Assembly (NCBI RefSeq): GCF_000187245.1
Contig: NC_027860.1
Location: 1,451,571 to 1,515,570 of the forward strand
Length of the DNA stretch: 64,000 bases
Origin: Ogataea parapolymorpha DL-1
Taxonomy: Eukaryota; Ascomycota; Pichiomycetes; Pichiales; Pichiaceae
Direction of reading: 5' to 3'
Shown here: piece by piece, positions 1 to 9,611 of the stretch
Layout: each line of letters starts with the position of its first letter
How positions within the stretch are numbered: the first letter of the stretch is position 1
Position numbers and translations under genes: made by a program
The notes under the pieces: model-generated
The model's database searches: none
The model's input: only the letters and a program-made list of their open reading frames with translations
Told to the model about the DNA's origin: nothing

Positions 1-1424
1 AAAGATACTGGCGTGGGTTTACAAGCTCTCAGCTGGTCAAAGAACACAATTCTGTGACGCATATCCACTTTGATCCCAATTCGCCTCATGATTTCGCTGT
101 GACATCTTCTACGAGAGTCCAAATTTTCTCATCCAAGACCCGCAAAGTGTCAAAGACATTTTCCAGATTCAAGGATACCGTTTACTCTGGTGAGTTCCGT
201 CACGATGGAAAACTTTTGGTTGCAGGAGATGCCTCTGGATTGGTCCAGATTTTTGATGCAATGCACCCGCGAACCCTCCTTGTGTCGTTAACTCCGTCCT
301 CACATCCTACACACGTGACTAAATTCAGTCCATCCAACACTACACAGCTATTGACATGTTCTGATGACAGAATCGCTAGATTATACGACATTTCCGACAC
401 ACAGCGCCCAATCATTAGTTTTGGAGACCACGAGGACTACGTCAGAAGTGCCCATTTCATCAATGGTGTGTCGACAAATCTCGTTGTGACCGGCTGCTAC
501 GACGATTACGTTCGTGTTTTTGATGCCCGTGCTGGTTCGCAGCCAGTCATTAAGTTCAATCACCAAGATCCCGTGGAAGATGTTCTGTCGCTCAATCCTA
601 CGAATTTGGTTTCCTGTGGTGGCTACAGCGTGAAAACGTGGGACTTGACGGCTGGTAAAAACACCAGAACACTTTCAAATTTCAGCAAGACGGTCACGTG
701 CCTCAGCGATGCTGGCGAGCGTGGTGTTCTTGCTGGTTCTGTTGATGGGCACTTGAAAGTGTTCGATTCGCAGTCGATAAACTGGGACGTCAAGTTTGGC
801 TGGAAGTTTGGCAGCGGTGTGCTGAGCTGTGGTGTCTCGCCTAACCACAAGCATCTGGTTGTTGGACTCAACTCGGGACTCTTGACCATCAGAACAAGAA
901 AGACTGAACCTCGAGTTTCTCAGGGTAACAAGCAAAGCAAGTCTGCTGCGTTTGCAAGGATGATGCGTGGCTCTGAATATCACGGAGAGAGCGAATTTCG
1001 CGTGGTGGACGACAAGAATGAAAACAGCAAGAAGTTGAAGCCGTTTGAAAAAGACTTGAACAACTTCAAATGGTCTGAGGCCCTTGATCATGCTCTAGTC
1101 TCAGGAATGTCTAAAGAGCTCACTCTCACATGCATGGAAGAGTTGAGAAAGCGTGGAAAGGTGAGAACTGCTCTTTTGGATAGAGACGAGAACTCATTGG
1201 AACCGCTGCTCACATGGTGTCTGAAAAATATCAGCGATCCAAGAAATGTCAGTGTTATTGCAGACTACACCACATGCATATTAGAGCTGTATGGCGATCT
1301 CATAGAAAAACAGCCTGTGCTCGAGGAATTGGTGTGGGGATTACAAAAACGCGTGGAACAGGAGATTCTGAAGTGCGAGGAAGCTTACAAAATTGGTGGT
1401 ATGTTGCAGTTGCTGGCCGCGTGA
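1..1424 (+). CDS. UTP15: UTP15, U3 snoRNP / t-UTP WD40 protein (5' end cut by window edge)
   Basis: Utp15 is a WD40 component of the t-UTP part of the small-subunit processome. It acts in the nucleolus in pre-18S rRNA processing and rDNA transcription. The reading frame is already open at base 3, where the residues read RYWRGFTSSQLVKEHNSVTH, so the start codon and roughly 25-30 residues lie left of the window. The first in-window candidate (base 54) is a GTG inside this conserved stretch, not a real start. About 300 residues of WD repeats follow (for example STRVQIFSSKTRKV and YDDYVRVFDARAG). A C-terminal UTP15 domain then carries the conserved MMRGSEY and KRGKVRTALLDRDE stretches and ends in GMLQLLAA. 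The visible length fits the roughly 510-residue family size. It converges on SLD2 with 35 bp between stop codons. Identification is strong from near-colinear family motifs. Confidence 0.95.
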   Translation, partial: RYWRGFTSSQLVKEHNSVTHIHFDPNSPHDFAVTSSTRVQIFSSKTRKVSKTFSRFKDTVYSGEFRHDGKLLVAGDASGLVQIFDAMHPRTLLVSLTPSSHPTHVTKFSPSNTTQLLTCSDDRIARLYDISDTQRPIISFGDHEDYVRSAHFINGVSTNLVVTGCYDDYVRVFDARAGSQPVIKFNHQDPVEDVLSLNPTNLVSCGGYSVKTWDLTAGKNTRTLSNFSKTVTCLSDAGERGVLAGSVDGHLKVFDSQSINWDVKFGWKFGSGVLSCGVSPNHKHLVVGLNSGLLTIRTRKTEPRVSQGNKQSKSAAFARMMRGSEYHGESEFRVVDDKNENSKKLKPFEKDLNNFKWSEALDHALVSGMSKELTLTCMEELRKRGKVRTALLDRDENSLEPLLTWCLKNISDPRNVSVIADYTTCILELYGDLIEKQPVLEELVWGLQKRVEQEILKCEEAYKIGGMLQLLAA

Positions 1425-1459
1425 TTGTATAATATAATATAAGATATCATAGACATGCA

Positions 1460-2557
1460 CTACCGTCTTCTTTTGAACCGTCCACCTGTCTTCCTATGTA
1501 TCTTCATGCGCACAAAATTGTTTGAAAGCGGGTGTTTCCCTGTCGTGGATTTTTTGTCTTCGTCGGTCGCTTTTTTGCGCACATATTCCTCTTCTTCGCT
1601 TTCGGACTCACTTACACTTTCATCCTCGCTGATCGTCTTGGTCTCGCTCTTTTGTCGCAGTTTTCTTATTTCCTCGTGTATATCCAAGGATTCTAGCATA
1701 TCTTGTTCATCTTGAGGCCCGAGAGTGCGTAGCTTCACTCGTCTAGTGGTTCTCTTAGCTGTTTTTTTGCGAATGATAACGTCTTCTTGTTTGATCTCGT
1801 CCTCTGGAAGCTCCTCATGAACCTCCTCTATAAATTCCTCTCCATCCTGACTTTGTTGTCGCTGCAACTCCTTAATCTCGTTATTCAGCTCGTACAGGGT
1901 ACGCCTGCCAGCCCGGCGAATGATCGGACTGGGCTCGACAACTTTACTCGGAGACACATCCATCACTTGAGGACTCTTTTTCTCTGGCGTCAGGTTGCCA
2001 TAAAACATTGCGCTCGATGTGCTCGACTCTGTTCGTAGGTACTGTGGAGTTTCTTGCAAAAGCGCCGTTCTCTCACGACGGGGTGTCTCCTGAAATAGAA
2101 GCTTGCGTTCAACTTTTTTCGTGGGGGTCTTGAACTTGTCCGGACTTGCGACTTCAATGACTGGATTTGCCTGTTTCGTAGGAGTTTGGCGGGTTGGAGA
2201 CTCCTTGATCTCGATATCGAATATCCCTAAAACTCTTCCATCGAGCTGCGGCGTAGGTCCAATCTCCTTCTCGCTCTCAGGCGACGAAGGAGGAGGAGAA
2301 CGCGGAAGATTTTGCTCTGCATTCTGTGACGGTCGTTCCTGATTCTTCCACTGCTCAACGGTTAATGCTCCTGACTGCAGTTTTCCCAAGATCTTCTTGT
2401 ACTTGTGATATTTTTTATACCTTGCCGAGACGGCTAAGTCCGCCTTGATCACATCGGTAGTGGGCATTTTGCCGTTCTCTGCTTCATACTTGTGCTCCCA
2501 GTGCTTTATTTCGCGCTTCAAGGTGCTCACATATCGCTCCAATTTGTTGATCTCCAT
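1460..2557 (-). CDS. SLD2: SLD2 (DRC1), CDK-regulated replication initiation factor
   Basis: Sld2 is phosphorylated by S-CDK and then binds Dpb11, helping load GINS and Cdc45 at origins. The 365-residue product opens with the conserved Sld2 helix (KLERYVSTLKREIKHWEHKY, then KYHKYKKILGKLQ). It carries the conserved block around GPTPQLDGRVLGIFD and ends in a very basic tail (RKTGGRFKRRR). I count about 13 S/T-P sites, seven of which fit the full CDK consensus S/T-P-x-K/R (SPTR, TPTK twice, SPDK, TPRR, TPEK, SPSK). The GPTPQ block is conserved in the family and may hold the key CDK threonine, but I cannot align it here to Thr84 of the budding-yeast protein. An ACGCG core lies 44 bp upstream of the ATG, consistent with G1/S expression. 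Confidence 0.9.
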   Translation of the reverse strand: MEINKLERYVSTLKREIKHWEHKYEAENGKMPTTDVIKADLAVSARYKKYHKYKKILGKLQSGALTVEQWKNQERPSQNAEQNLPRSPPPSSPESEKEIGPTPQLDGRVLGIFDIEIKESPTRQTPTKQANPVIEVASPDKFKTPTKKVERKLLFQETPRRERTALLQETPQYLRTESSTSSAMFYGNLTPEKKSPQVMDVSPSKVVEPSPIIRRAGRRTLYELNNEIKELQRQQSQDGEEFIEEVHEELPEDEIKQEDVIIRKKTAKRTTRRVKLRTLGPQDEQDMLESLDIHEEIRKLRQKSETKTISEDESVSESESEEEEYVRKKATDEDKKSTTGKHPLSNNFVRMKIHRKTGGRFKRRR

Positions 2558-2599
2558 CGGAATGCGTCAAAATAATGCGAATAAAATTGATATATGGAG

Positions 2600-2613
2600 T
2601 TACGCGCAGATCA
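2600..2613 (-). promoter_or_regulatory. MCB-like element upstream of SLD2
   Basis: The + strand reads TTACGCGCAGATCA. It contains the ACGCG core of the MluI cell-cycle box bound by MBF. The core sits 44 nt upstream of the SLD2 ATG. The same 14-mer with one mismatch occurs in front of CDC7 (21922-21935). Function is inferred from the motif and its placement only. Confidence 0.45.
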
Positions 2614-2796
2614 CATGACAAACACGAATATTGAAATTCTTTGAAATTCTTTGTAAGGGCAGTTGCTAGCATAGAGACACTGAGTGGATGGGCTTGCACC
2701 GTCTATCCATAGCTTGGAACCAGCAATACACTGTTTGCCGATAAATGCATGTCTTACAAATTAAATATTATTATATTACCCAGAAAAGTCTATCTG

Positions 2797-4815
2797 TTAC
2801 TCAACAGCAACATCATCCGGTGTCTCAACTTTTTCGGCCTTCTCTGGAGATTCAACAAGTTCAGATGGAGGGGACTTGTTGTGATCACTAAAAATGCGTC
2901 TCGAAGATTCAGCAAGGAATTTAAGCTGGTCCTGGATGAACCCGTCACACAGGGAGTTCCAATCGGCGTTCTCGAAGTGCTTGAAATTGATTTTTTTCTC
3001 GCACACGTAGTGGTTAATGACGTTCCAGATGAAGTTTTCCAAATCAAAGTCAAACTCCGGGAAATCTTCACCCAAGTTTCTAATGCGGTTTCCATCAAGA
3101 TCGAACGTGTACCTATTATTGACAATATTGAATGGATCCATTTTTGGATCATGCACATGGTAGAATAACACCTTCGAGTTTGACGGAAGGAAAAACTGGG
3201 TAAAGAATTTTTCGTAGTCGTACTTGAAGTTCTCTCCTTCCAACTCGATAGCCTTGCGAATATTCTGCTTGACCTGCTGCAAATTAGAATAATCCGTCAG
3301 GGGATCGTATTGGACGATACTCGAGTGTTCGTAGTTCTGTTCATGGTTGTACCAACCGTATGCTCTGTCAGGGAGTTTATAGACTTGATAGTACTTCAGA
3401 CCATAGTAGTTGGCTGCGGCAACGAAGGTCTCTTTATCACCCTCACCGGCTCCACCTTGGGACAAAAGGGGATAATATCCATATGGGCCATCGAAATTGT
3501 AGTACAATGCCAATAGCAGGGTCTGGAAATGAAGAGTCTTGTTGATAAGCATTTCACCGGCTTCTGTCGTCCAATCGGGTATGGTTCCCTCTCTGTCGTG
3601 GAACGGAATGTTGTGGTATGGATCAGCATTGAGCTCAGATTCGTAGTACTTTGGATCAGTAAACATGTCGTTTAGATGTCTCACTTGTTTCGGTCCGATT
3701 TCTTGGCCTGTGATCTGATAGAAGTATGGAGACGTTGTTCTTCTCCAAAAGTCCGGCCACGTAATCATCTGGTACTCTTTATAAAGATCTGACTCAAACA
3801 GTGGATCAGGGTTTCCAACCGGGTATGCATCAGAGTCGAGGAAAAAGGCGTTTTCGAAAGAAGATGCGAATAGGGCAAACGCTTTGAATTGATAACCGTT
3901 AACCTCAAACTTTCTTAGGGTCTCTTTCCCAAACACCCTGGGCATCTCGACACATCTTGCGTTCAATGCAGGAAGAATCTGATCACAATATTCGAATTCG
4001 TATTCGTCATCGCTAGGAAGAATGACCTCGACAGGAAGCGTAGATCCCACCTTACGCAATGTCTCGATACCAAGCAAAGCAAACCACGAGTACTTGCCAC
4101 CGCCGACAATCACGTAACCATTGCCTTTGTAAAATCTAGGAGTGATCTTAGGCAGGTTGCTAACCACGGTCTCATGCTTGAGAGTGAGGTCATTGATAAA
4201 TTGAGGTGGGAAATTAACAAATTGCGAACAATCGTCCTCGCTGAGCCTATCCCACGGCTGAGCATAAAACAAAACGTTTTCAATAAACGGCTTTCCGTCC
4301 TTGAGGGTCTGTCTTTCCGCTAGCGGATAGCTCAACTGATTTTTTCTCATCAGCTCAAAAATCTCTATGAAAAAGTTTTGGAAGGTAACATCGCCGCGAA
4401 CAATGTCTTCAGGGGTAATTTTGTTAAGAGCTTCTTCTGTTGGTGACTGGTTTTCTGTAAGAGGTATCGACCGGTCGTCCGTTCGTTGTCCCTTCGACTC
4501 GTCTATCGAAGATACTTTCCAGCCTTTCGTGTTTCCTGACGATCCTCCAGGGATCACTCCGCCTTGTTCAGGGCTGAAATATAAATTTTTGAGATTATCC
4601 GCGTCTTCAGGGGTTGAGCTTGGTGCTGCAGACCCCGAGGGCTCCTCTTTCACTTCGGAAGCTGCATATATCGAGTAGGAACTGGAAGTAGGCAGTTTAA
4701 ATTTCGACAGGTGTTCTGTACCGGCAGACGAAGAAAGGACCAGCACCGTGATCAGAATCGACACCACCAAGATCAACGTCTTGGCTCTTCTGTTTCTTGC
4801 GAAAAACATAGACAT
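2797..4815 (-). CDS. MNN2/MNN5-family Golgi alpha-1,2-mannosyltransferase (GT71)
   Basis: The 672-residue type II membrane protein belongs to the MNN2/MNN5 family, which adds alpha-1,2-mannose branches to the outer chain of N-glycans in the Golgi. A short basic cytosolic tail (residues 1-11) precedes a membrane anchor (about 12-31, TLILVVSILITVLVLSSSAG). A low-complexity stem of roughly 120 residues follows, then the catalytic domain. Family hallmarks are YVIVGGGKYSWFALLGIETLR, the FFLDSDAYPVGNPDPLF block with its DSD metal-binding motif, and ITWPDFWRRTTSPYFY. The C-terminus is acidic and Ser/Pro-rich. A second ATG lies two codons in (4809). It is divergent from an OCH1-type gene, and a KRE2-type gene follows, so the locus is a small Golgi mannosylation cluster. 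The exact orthologue among several family members cannot be set. Confidence 0.85.
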   Translation of the reverse strand: MSMFFARNRRAKTLILVVSILITVLVLSSSAGTEHLSKFKLPTSSSYSIYAASEVKEEPSGSAAPSSTPEDADNLKNLYFSPEQGGVIPGGSSGNTKGWKVSSIDESKGQRTDDRSIPLTENQSPTEEALNKITPEDIVRGDVTFQNFFIEIFELMRKNQLSYPLAERQTLKDGKPFIENVLFYAQPWDRLSEDDCSQFVNFPPQFINDLTLKHETVVSNLPKITPRFYKGNGYVIVGGGKYSWFALLGIETLRKVGSTLPVEVILPSDDEYEFEYCDQILPALNARCVEMPRVFGKETLRKFEVNGYQFKAFALFASSFENAFFLDSDAYPVGNPDPLFESDLYKEYQMITWPDFWRRTTSPYFYQITGQEIGPKQVRHLNDMFTDPKYYESELNADPYHNIPFHDREGTIPDWTTEAGEMLINKTLHFQTLLLALYYNFDGPYGYYPLLSQGGAGEGDKETFVAAANYYGLKYYQVYKLPDRAYGWYNHEQNYEHSSIVQYDPLTDYSNLQQVKQNIRKAIELEGENFKYDYEKFFTQFFLPSNSKVLFYHVHDPKMDPFNIVNNRYTFDLDGNRIRNLGEDFPEFDFDLENFIWNVINHYVCEKKINFKHFENADWNSLCDGFIQDQLKFLAESSRRIFSDHNKSPPSELVESPEKAEKVETPDDVAVE

Positions 4816-5433
4816 CGACGATACCTTGCGTGCTGCTGCCTGATTTGGATTGATTGTTTTCCCTTGTTATGCCTTTTGTGTAGTCGTCGCAGAAACCTTC
4901 CCAGCCTGTCGTCTGTACGGAATAGAAGTACAACTCCAAGAACTCTTAAAACTAGTGATTGATATAGTAGACACACGGAGGCTGTGGGAGAATCAGCGCA
5001 CCACCAGTTGATGGAGTGTTTTTTAAGTTAAAATGTATTGAAATTGCACTTTTTTTTCCTCCTTTATTATCTAGCCACAACATCATCAGCCACAGGGCCT
5101 ACTTATTCCGTTCGTCTGATACCCAAAAGGGGAATACCGGCCCTTTTCAGCTGATTACGTACACCCAATTTCGAGCTCGTCAGCGAGAAAATAAAACTCC
5201 GTTACCGGTTTCCGCCACCCGATAGCGGATTTTTTACACGTGGCGGGCAGCCGGCGAGCGCGTTCTCCTTGCAACGTTTCCGGTTATATGCATTTTTTTT
5301 TTGTTTTTTCGCAATCCAAAATCGGTGCAGAGATGAAATTTTGAACAGGTCAAGAAAAAAAACCCAATCTGCTTGCATTTTCATCGTCGCGTCCCAATCT
5401 TTCTGTTCTGATCAGCAGCTTGGCGAAGAGGTG
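4816..5433. promoter_or_regulatory. Divergent promoter between MNN2-type and OCH1-type genes
   Basis: This 618-bp stretch has no supported gene. It holds several T-rich tracts (for example 5291-5310) and a perfect CACGTG E-box at 5237-5242, the core bound by Cbf1/Pho4-type bHLH factors. On the + strand, an upstream ORF starting with ATG at 5288 and sharing the TGA at 5342-5344 with a second in-frame ATG (5333) lies before the OCH1-type start. It matters only if transcription begins upstream of it. Confidence 0.5.
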
Positions 5434-6678
5434 ATGTACAAGAAACTTGATAGTATGAGTATTGGAGCTAATAACAATAGCTCTCTTGGAAGTGCGGTGG
5501 CCAAACTATGGAACAACTATAAGTACCTGGCGATCTCTACATTATCTGTGTTTCTCATTTTGAATTTGGTGGTCTCGAATTCCGGCTCCAATCCGTCTTT
5601 CAGTCTCAGCCAAAGCTATACACAGGATGTTGGCTCCGCTAGCCATAACGCTACGACTGTTGTCTCTAAGCCACCAAGAAAGAACGTGAAGGACATGTAC
5701 ACTATTGAGGCGAGGCTGATCGCCAACTTCCCTTACAATGCAAACGAGAATATCGAAGAACAAATCTGGCAGTTGTGGAACGTTCGCGCAGATGATAAAA
5801 ACTTTCCTGAGGAGTGCAAGCCACACATCGAGAGGTGGAGAACCGTCAACGACAATTACAATCACAACCTCATTACCTTGTCTGATGCTGAGGACACTGT
5901 TGTGGACTACCTTCGTCCCAGTGTGCCAGAGGTTGTGGATGCTCTTAGATTCCTTCCTCATGACCGTCTCAAGTACGAGTTCCTAAAATATCTGCTTGTG
6001 TACATCAAAGGTGGACTTTATGCAGACATTGACACTACAGACATCAAGCCGCTGAAATTTTGGTATGACTCCAAGGTGATTGGGGCCAGATTGATGGTTG
6101 GAATCTCCGCCGATTACAACGACCAAAACTGGGAAAAGCTCTACAATAGACGTCTCTCATTTGGGAACTCGATCTTCCGTGCCAAATCGCACCATCCATT
6201 CCTGGCGAAGCTGATAGCGAGAATCACGTATATTTGCTTCACTCAACAGGAACTAGTGAAGAGCACTAACTGGGACGAGGTTTTTGATAATGTCGATGCG
6301 AACGGCGAGCCTCTTATCCAGTTCACCGGCCCTTCCATTTTCACAGACACGCTCTTTGAGTATATGAACGAACTGAATGATGCTGTGTTTATTCGCGTCG
6401 CCAAAAACGAGAGAGACAAGGATTTGAAACCGATTGTCGGGCCTAAGGTTCCTGAAAACCAACGATTCTCGTACAGATCATTTAGCGGTGCCATTGCACC
6501 TACCCAGGTGGACGATATCATTGTGATGCCACACATCACCTTCAATGGGCCGGAAAATGCCCAAAGGGACGAATACGACGATAACGACGAGAAGCAGGGC
6601 TACGAAAAGTACTACTATGCTCGCTCGCTGTCGCTCACCAATTGGAGCAATAGAAAACAAAAAATTCAGTCCACATGA
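5434..6678 (+). CDS. OCH1/HOC1-family alpha-1,6-mannosyltransferase (GT32)
   Basis: This is a GT32 Golgi glycosyltransferase of the Och1/Hoc1 group; Och1 starts the alpha-1,6 outer chain on N-glycans. The start chosen is the first in-frame ATG (5434), giving 414 residues. The open frame runs upstream only from a TTG with no ATG. A second ATG at 5455 would remove seven residues. There is a cytosolic tail, an anchor at about 31-48 (YLAISTLSVFLILNLVVS), a stem, and then the catalytic region. The catalytic region shows IWQLWNVRADDKNFPEECKP and GGLYADIDTTDIKP, with the DxD motif at D198/D200. The C-terminal VMPHITFNGPENAQRDEYDD is acidic. The length is closer to Hoc1 (about 396) than to Och1 (480). 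H. polymorpha has several paralogues of this family, so I leave the symbol blank. Confidence 0.85.
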   Translation: MYKKLDSMSIGANNNSSLGSAVAKLWNNYKYLAISTLSVFLILNLVVSNSGSNPSFSLSQSYTQDVGSASHNATTVVSKPPRKNVKDMYTIEARLIANFPYNANENIEEQIWQLWNVRADDKNFPEECKPHIERWRTVNDNYNHNLITLSDAEDTVVDYLRPSVPEVVDALRFLPHDRLKYEFLKYLLVYIKGGLYADIDTTDIKPLKFWYDSKVIGARLMVGISADYNDQNWEKLYNRRLSFGNSIFRAKSHHPFLAKLIARITYICFTQQELVKSTNWDEVFDNVDANGEPLIQFTGPSIFTDTLFEYMNELNDAVFIRVAKNERDKDLKPIVGPKVPENQRFSYRSFSGAIAPTQVDDIIVMPHITFNGPENAQRDEYDDNDEKQGYEKYYYARSLSLTNWSNRKQKIQST

Positions 6679-7017
6679 GACGTCACATAAACAGACTTTT
6701 ATAGACTCTGATACGAGATAATTAATTTGTATAGGTGTACTAATTGCAGATATTCCGCCTGCATGTTATTTAGCGATTGACGCTCTATCCGAACTGCTAT
6801 TGATACCAGCGGCATTCAAACGCACTGTTTCTTGATTCAAACTTTTGCAAACAGACCATTCTTCCGTATGCGGAATGGCTGCTATTTTTTTTCTTTTATT
6901 CTATGCGCATCTTATTGTTGCTTACAATAGCCAATTAACACAGTTTTAGCAAAACCCGTTCTGGGCTTCCTGGCCGGATTATAGAAATCAGACAGTGCCA
7001 CCTACATCTTGTCTCGT
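6679..7017. other. Intergenic region between two tandem mannosyltransferase genes
   Basis: This 339-bp gap holds the 3' flank of the OCH1-type gene and the promoter of the KRE2-type gene. Right after the stop is AGACGTCACA, one base off a full CRE (TGACGTCA). A T-rich tract lies at about 6882-6901. I see no ORF or RNA gene in it. Confidence 0.4.
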
Positions 7018-8367
7018 ATGCTTCATATTCCAAGAAGACTGGTCCGTTTAGGACTTCTCGTGCTCCTGCTACTTGTCATAGTCCTGGAAGCCATTAGCGG
7101 AGGCGTCCCCACGGATAGAGAGTCCCTGATCTACAAGATCCAAAATCCCGGGCTAGTCAAATTATTTTCCCACTCTCAGGCAACCTCATGGACTTGGAGC
7201 GAGATTTCGCAGGCCCTCATCTTTCGCTCTCCTGTTTACGACCATTCCGCCCCAACAGCTTATGTTCGGAAAGATTCGCACAAGTTCTACAAAAGCCTAT
7301 ACAAGCAGAAGATCCCACCTGAGCCACAGGAAATGGTTTTGACAACCAAAGAAGATCAAAAGCCGTTTATTAGAGCCAACGGAACGTTTGTGTCTATTGT
7401 GCAGGAAGGAGATATGGAGAAGCTTCTGAACACAGTCCACCAAATCGAAGAAACTTGGAATCATAATTACCATTACCCTTATGTCTTTTTGAGCTCTCAA
7501 AACATCTCCACAGAGTTTCAACACAAATTGAGAGAGAAATGTTCGGGTGATGTTATTTTTGATAGAATACCTCAGTCTCTCTGGACTGTGCCTAGTACCA
7601 CGGATGCTCGGCGTGTGAAAGAAAGCATGAAGAAGCTAGCAGCAAATGGAGTTCAGCTTGCAAACGACATAGAGTACCGTAACAAAATGCGGTTCAAGGC
7701 TGGATATTTTTTCAATACAGGAATCATGAGACATTACAAGTACTACTGGAACCTGGAAGCCGGTAGTGATTACTTCTGCAATATCGACTACGACATATTC
7801 AAGTTCATGGAGCAGAACAACTTGGTGCATGGCTTCGCTATCTCTTTGTACGATAATCCTCACGCCGTGGAGACTCTTTGGCCAAAAACATTGGAATTTG
7901 TCCAACAGCATCCCGCCTATGTGGACAACAACGCTTCTTTCACTTGGCTTACCGAGTCTTTACAAAATCCCGAACACACAAAAATAGCCAATGGTTACTC
8001 AACATGCTACTTCTCTTCTGCATTCGAGATAGGTGACATGGATTTCTACAGATCAGAGATGTATCTCAATTATTTCAGACATTTGGAAGACTCGGGGGGC
8101 TTCTACTACGAGAGGTGGGGAGACGCTCCTGTCAGAAGCATTGCTCTCACTCTTTTCGGCGACAAAACTAAAATCTGGTGGTTCAGAGACATGGGAGTCG
8201 CGCAAGATCCGTACCACAACCGACCATTGAGCGATAAGTGTTCTAGCGCCAAAGACCCCGCCGGGTACTTTGGTGAAAGCGAGGTCAGGCACGAGAATTG
8301 CCTGCCAAATTGGATCAGGTACGAGCTGCCCGAGAAGAACAAACAAGCATATACGATCCAAAATTAA
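7018..8367 (+). CDS. KRE2/MNT1-family mannosyltransferase (GT15)
   Basis: GT15 enzymes add alpha-1,2-mannose to O-linked and N-linked glycans in the Golgi. The frame opens at TTG (7009), but the first ATG is at 7018, giving 449 residues that begin MLHIPRR. A very short cytosolic tail precedes an anchor at about 10-26 (RLGLLVLLLLVIVLE). The catalytic domain runs from about 120 to 440: NGTFVSIVQEGDMEKLL, YRNKMRFKAGYFF, YFCNIDYDIFKFM (about 252-264), the FEIGDMDFYRSE block with the presumed catalytic Glu near residue 337, and GGFYYERWGDAPVRSI (about 360-375). The length is normal (Kre2 is 442). It is the third Golgi mannosyltransferase in a row. Which of KRE2, YUR1, KTR1 or other members it matches cannot be decided by eye. 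Confidence 0.9.
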   Translation: MLHIPRRLVRLGLLVLLLLVIVLEAISGGVPTDRESLIYKIQNPGLVKLFSHSQATSWTWSEISQALIFRSPVYDHSAPTAYVRKDSHKFYKSLYKQKIPPEPQEMVLTTKEDQKPFIRANGTFVSIVQEGDMEKLLNTVHQIEETWNHNYHYPYVFLSSQNISTEFQHKLREKCSGDVIFDRIPQSLWTVPSTTDARRVKESMKKLAANGVQLANDIEYRNKMRFKAGYFFNTGIMRHYKYYWNLEAGSDYFCNIDYDIFKFMEQNNLVHGFAISLYDNPHAVETLWPKTLEFVQQHPAYVDNNASFTWLTESLQNPEHTKIANGYSTCYFSSAFEIGDMDFYRSEMYLNYFRHLEDSGGFYYERWGDAPVRSIALTLFGDKTKIWWFRDMGVAQDPYHNRPLSDKCSSAKDPAGYFGESEVRHENCLPNWIRYELPEKNKQAYTIQN

Positions 8368-8428
8368 TATTATGACATTTTCGAATTTGCACGCAATATT
8401 CGATTGATATATGTTCCAAAAATTCCTC

Positions 8429-8469
8429 GAGCGGTCAGAACATGGTTCCGTCCACTAGAGAGCGGTCAG
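8429..8469. repeat. Short direct repeat GAGCGGTCAG x2 in a convergent 3' region
   Basis: The 10-mer GAGCGGTCAG occurs at 8429-8438 and again at 8460-8469, 21 bp apart. It lies in the 247-bp gap between the convergent KRE2-type gene and COQ5. No function is evident. Confidence 0.3.
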
Positions 8470-8614
8470 TTGATAGTTTTCAACTAGCAAAAACATGATC
8501 TCGGACGAATCCTCACTGATACACGTAATGCCCTTGCATAAGGATAAATTCTAGTAGTGCAATTTTTTCGCCTTATATAGTTCGTATTTATGGTTATGAG
8601 CACAGGAAAAATAT

Positions 8615-9505
<891 letters not shown>

Positions 9506-9611
9506 CTAACCTTTTTTTACGCTTTCACCGCCACGAATGGGCGCGCCTATTCTACCGCGCACACATTTGAGGATATCTATTTCTCCCTTTTATCACAGCG
9601 TCTTCTTTATC

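Noticed and set aside
9537..9611. Upstream extension of the secreted-protein frame
   Set aside because: It would bury the signal peptide behind 25 residues; the ATG at 9612 gives a clean signal peptide.
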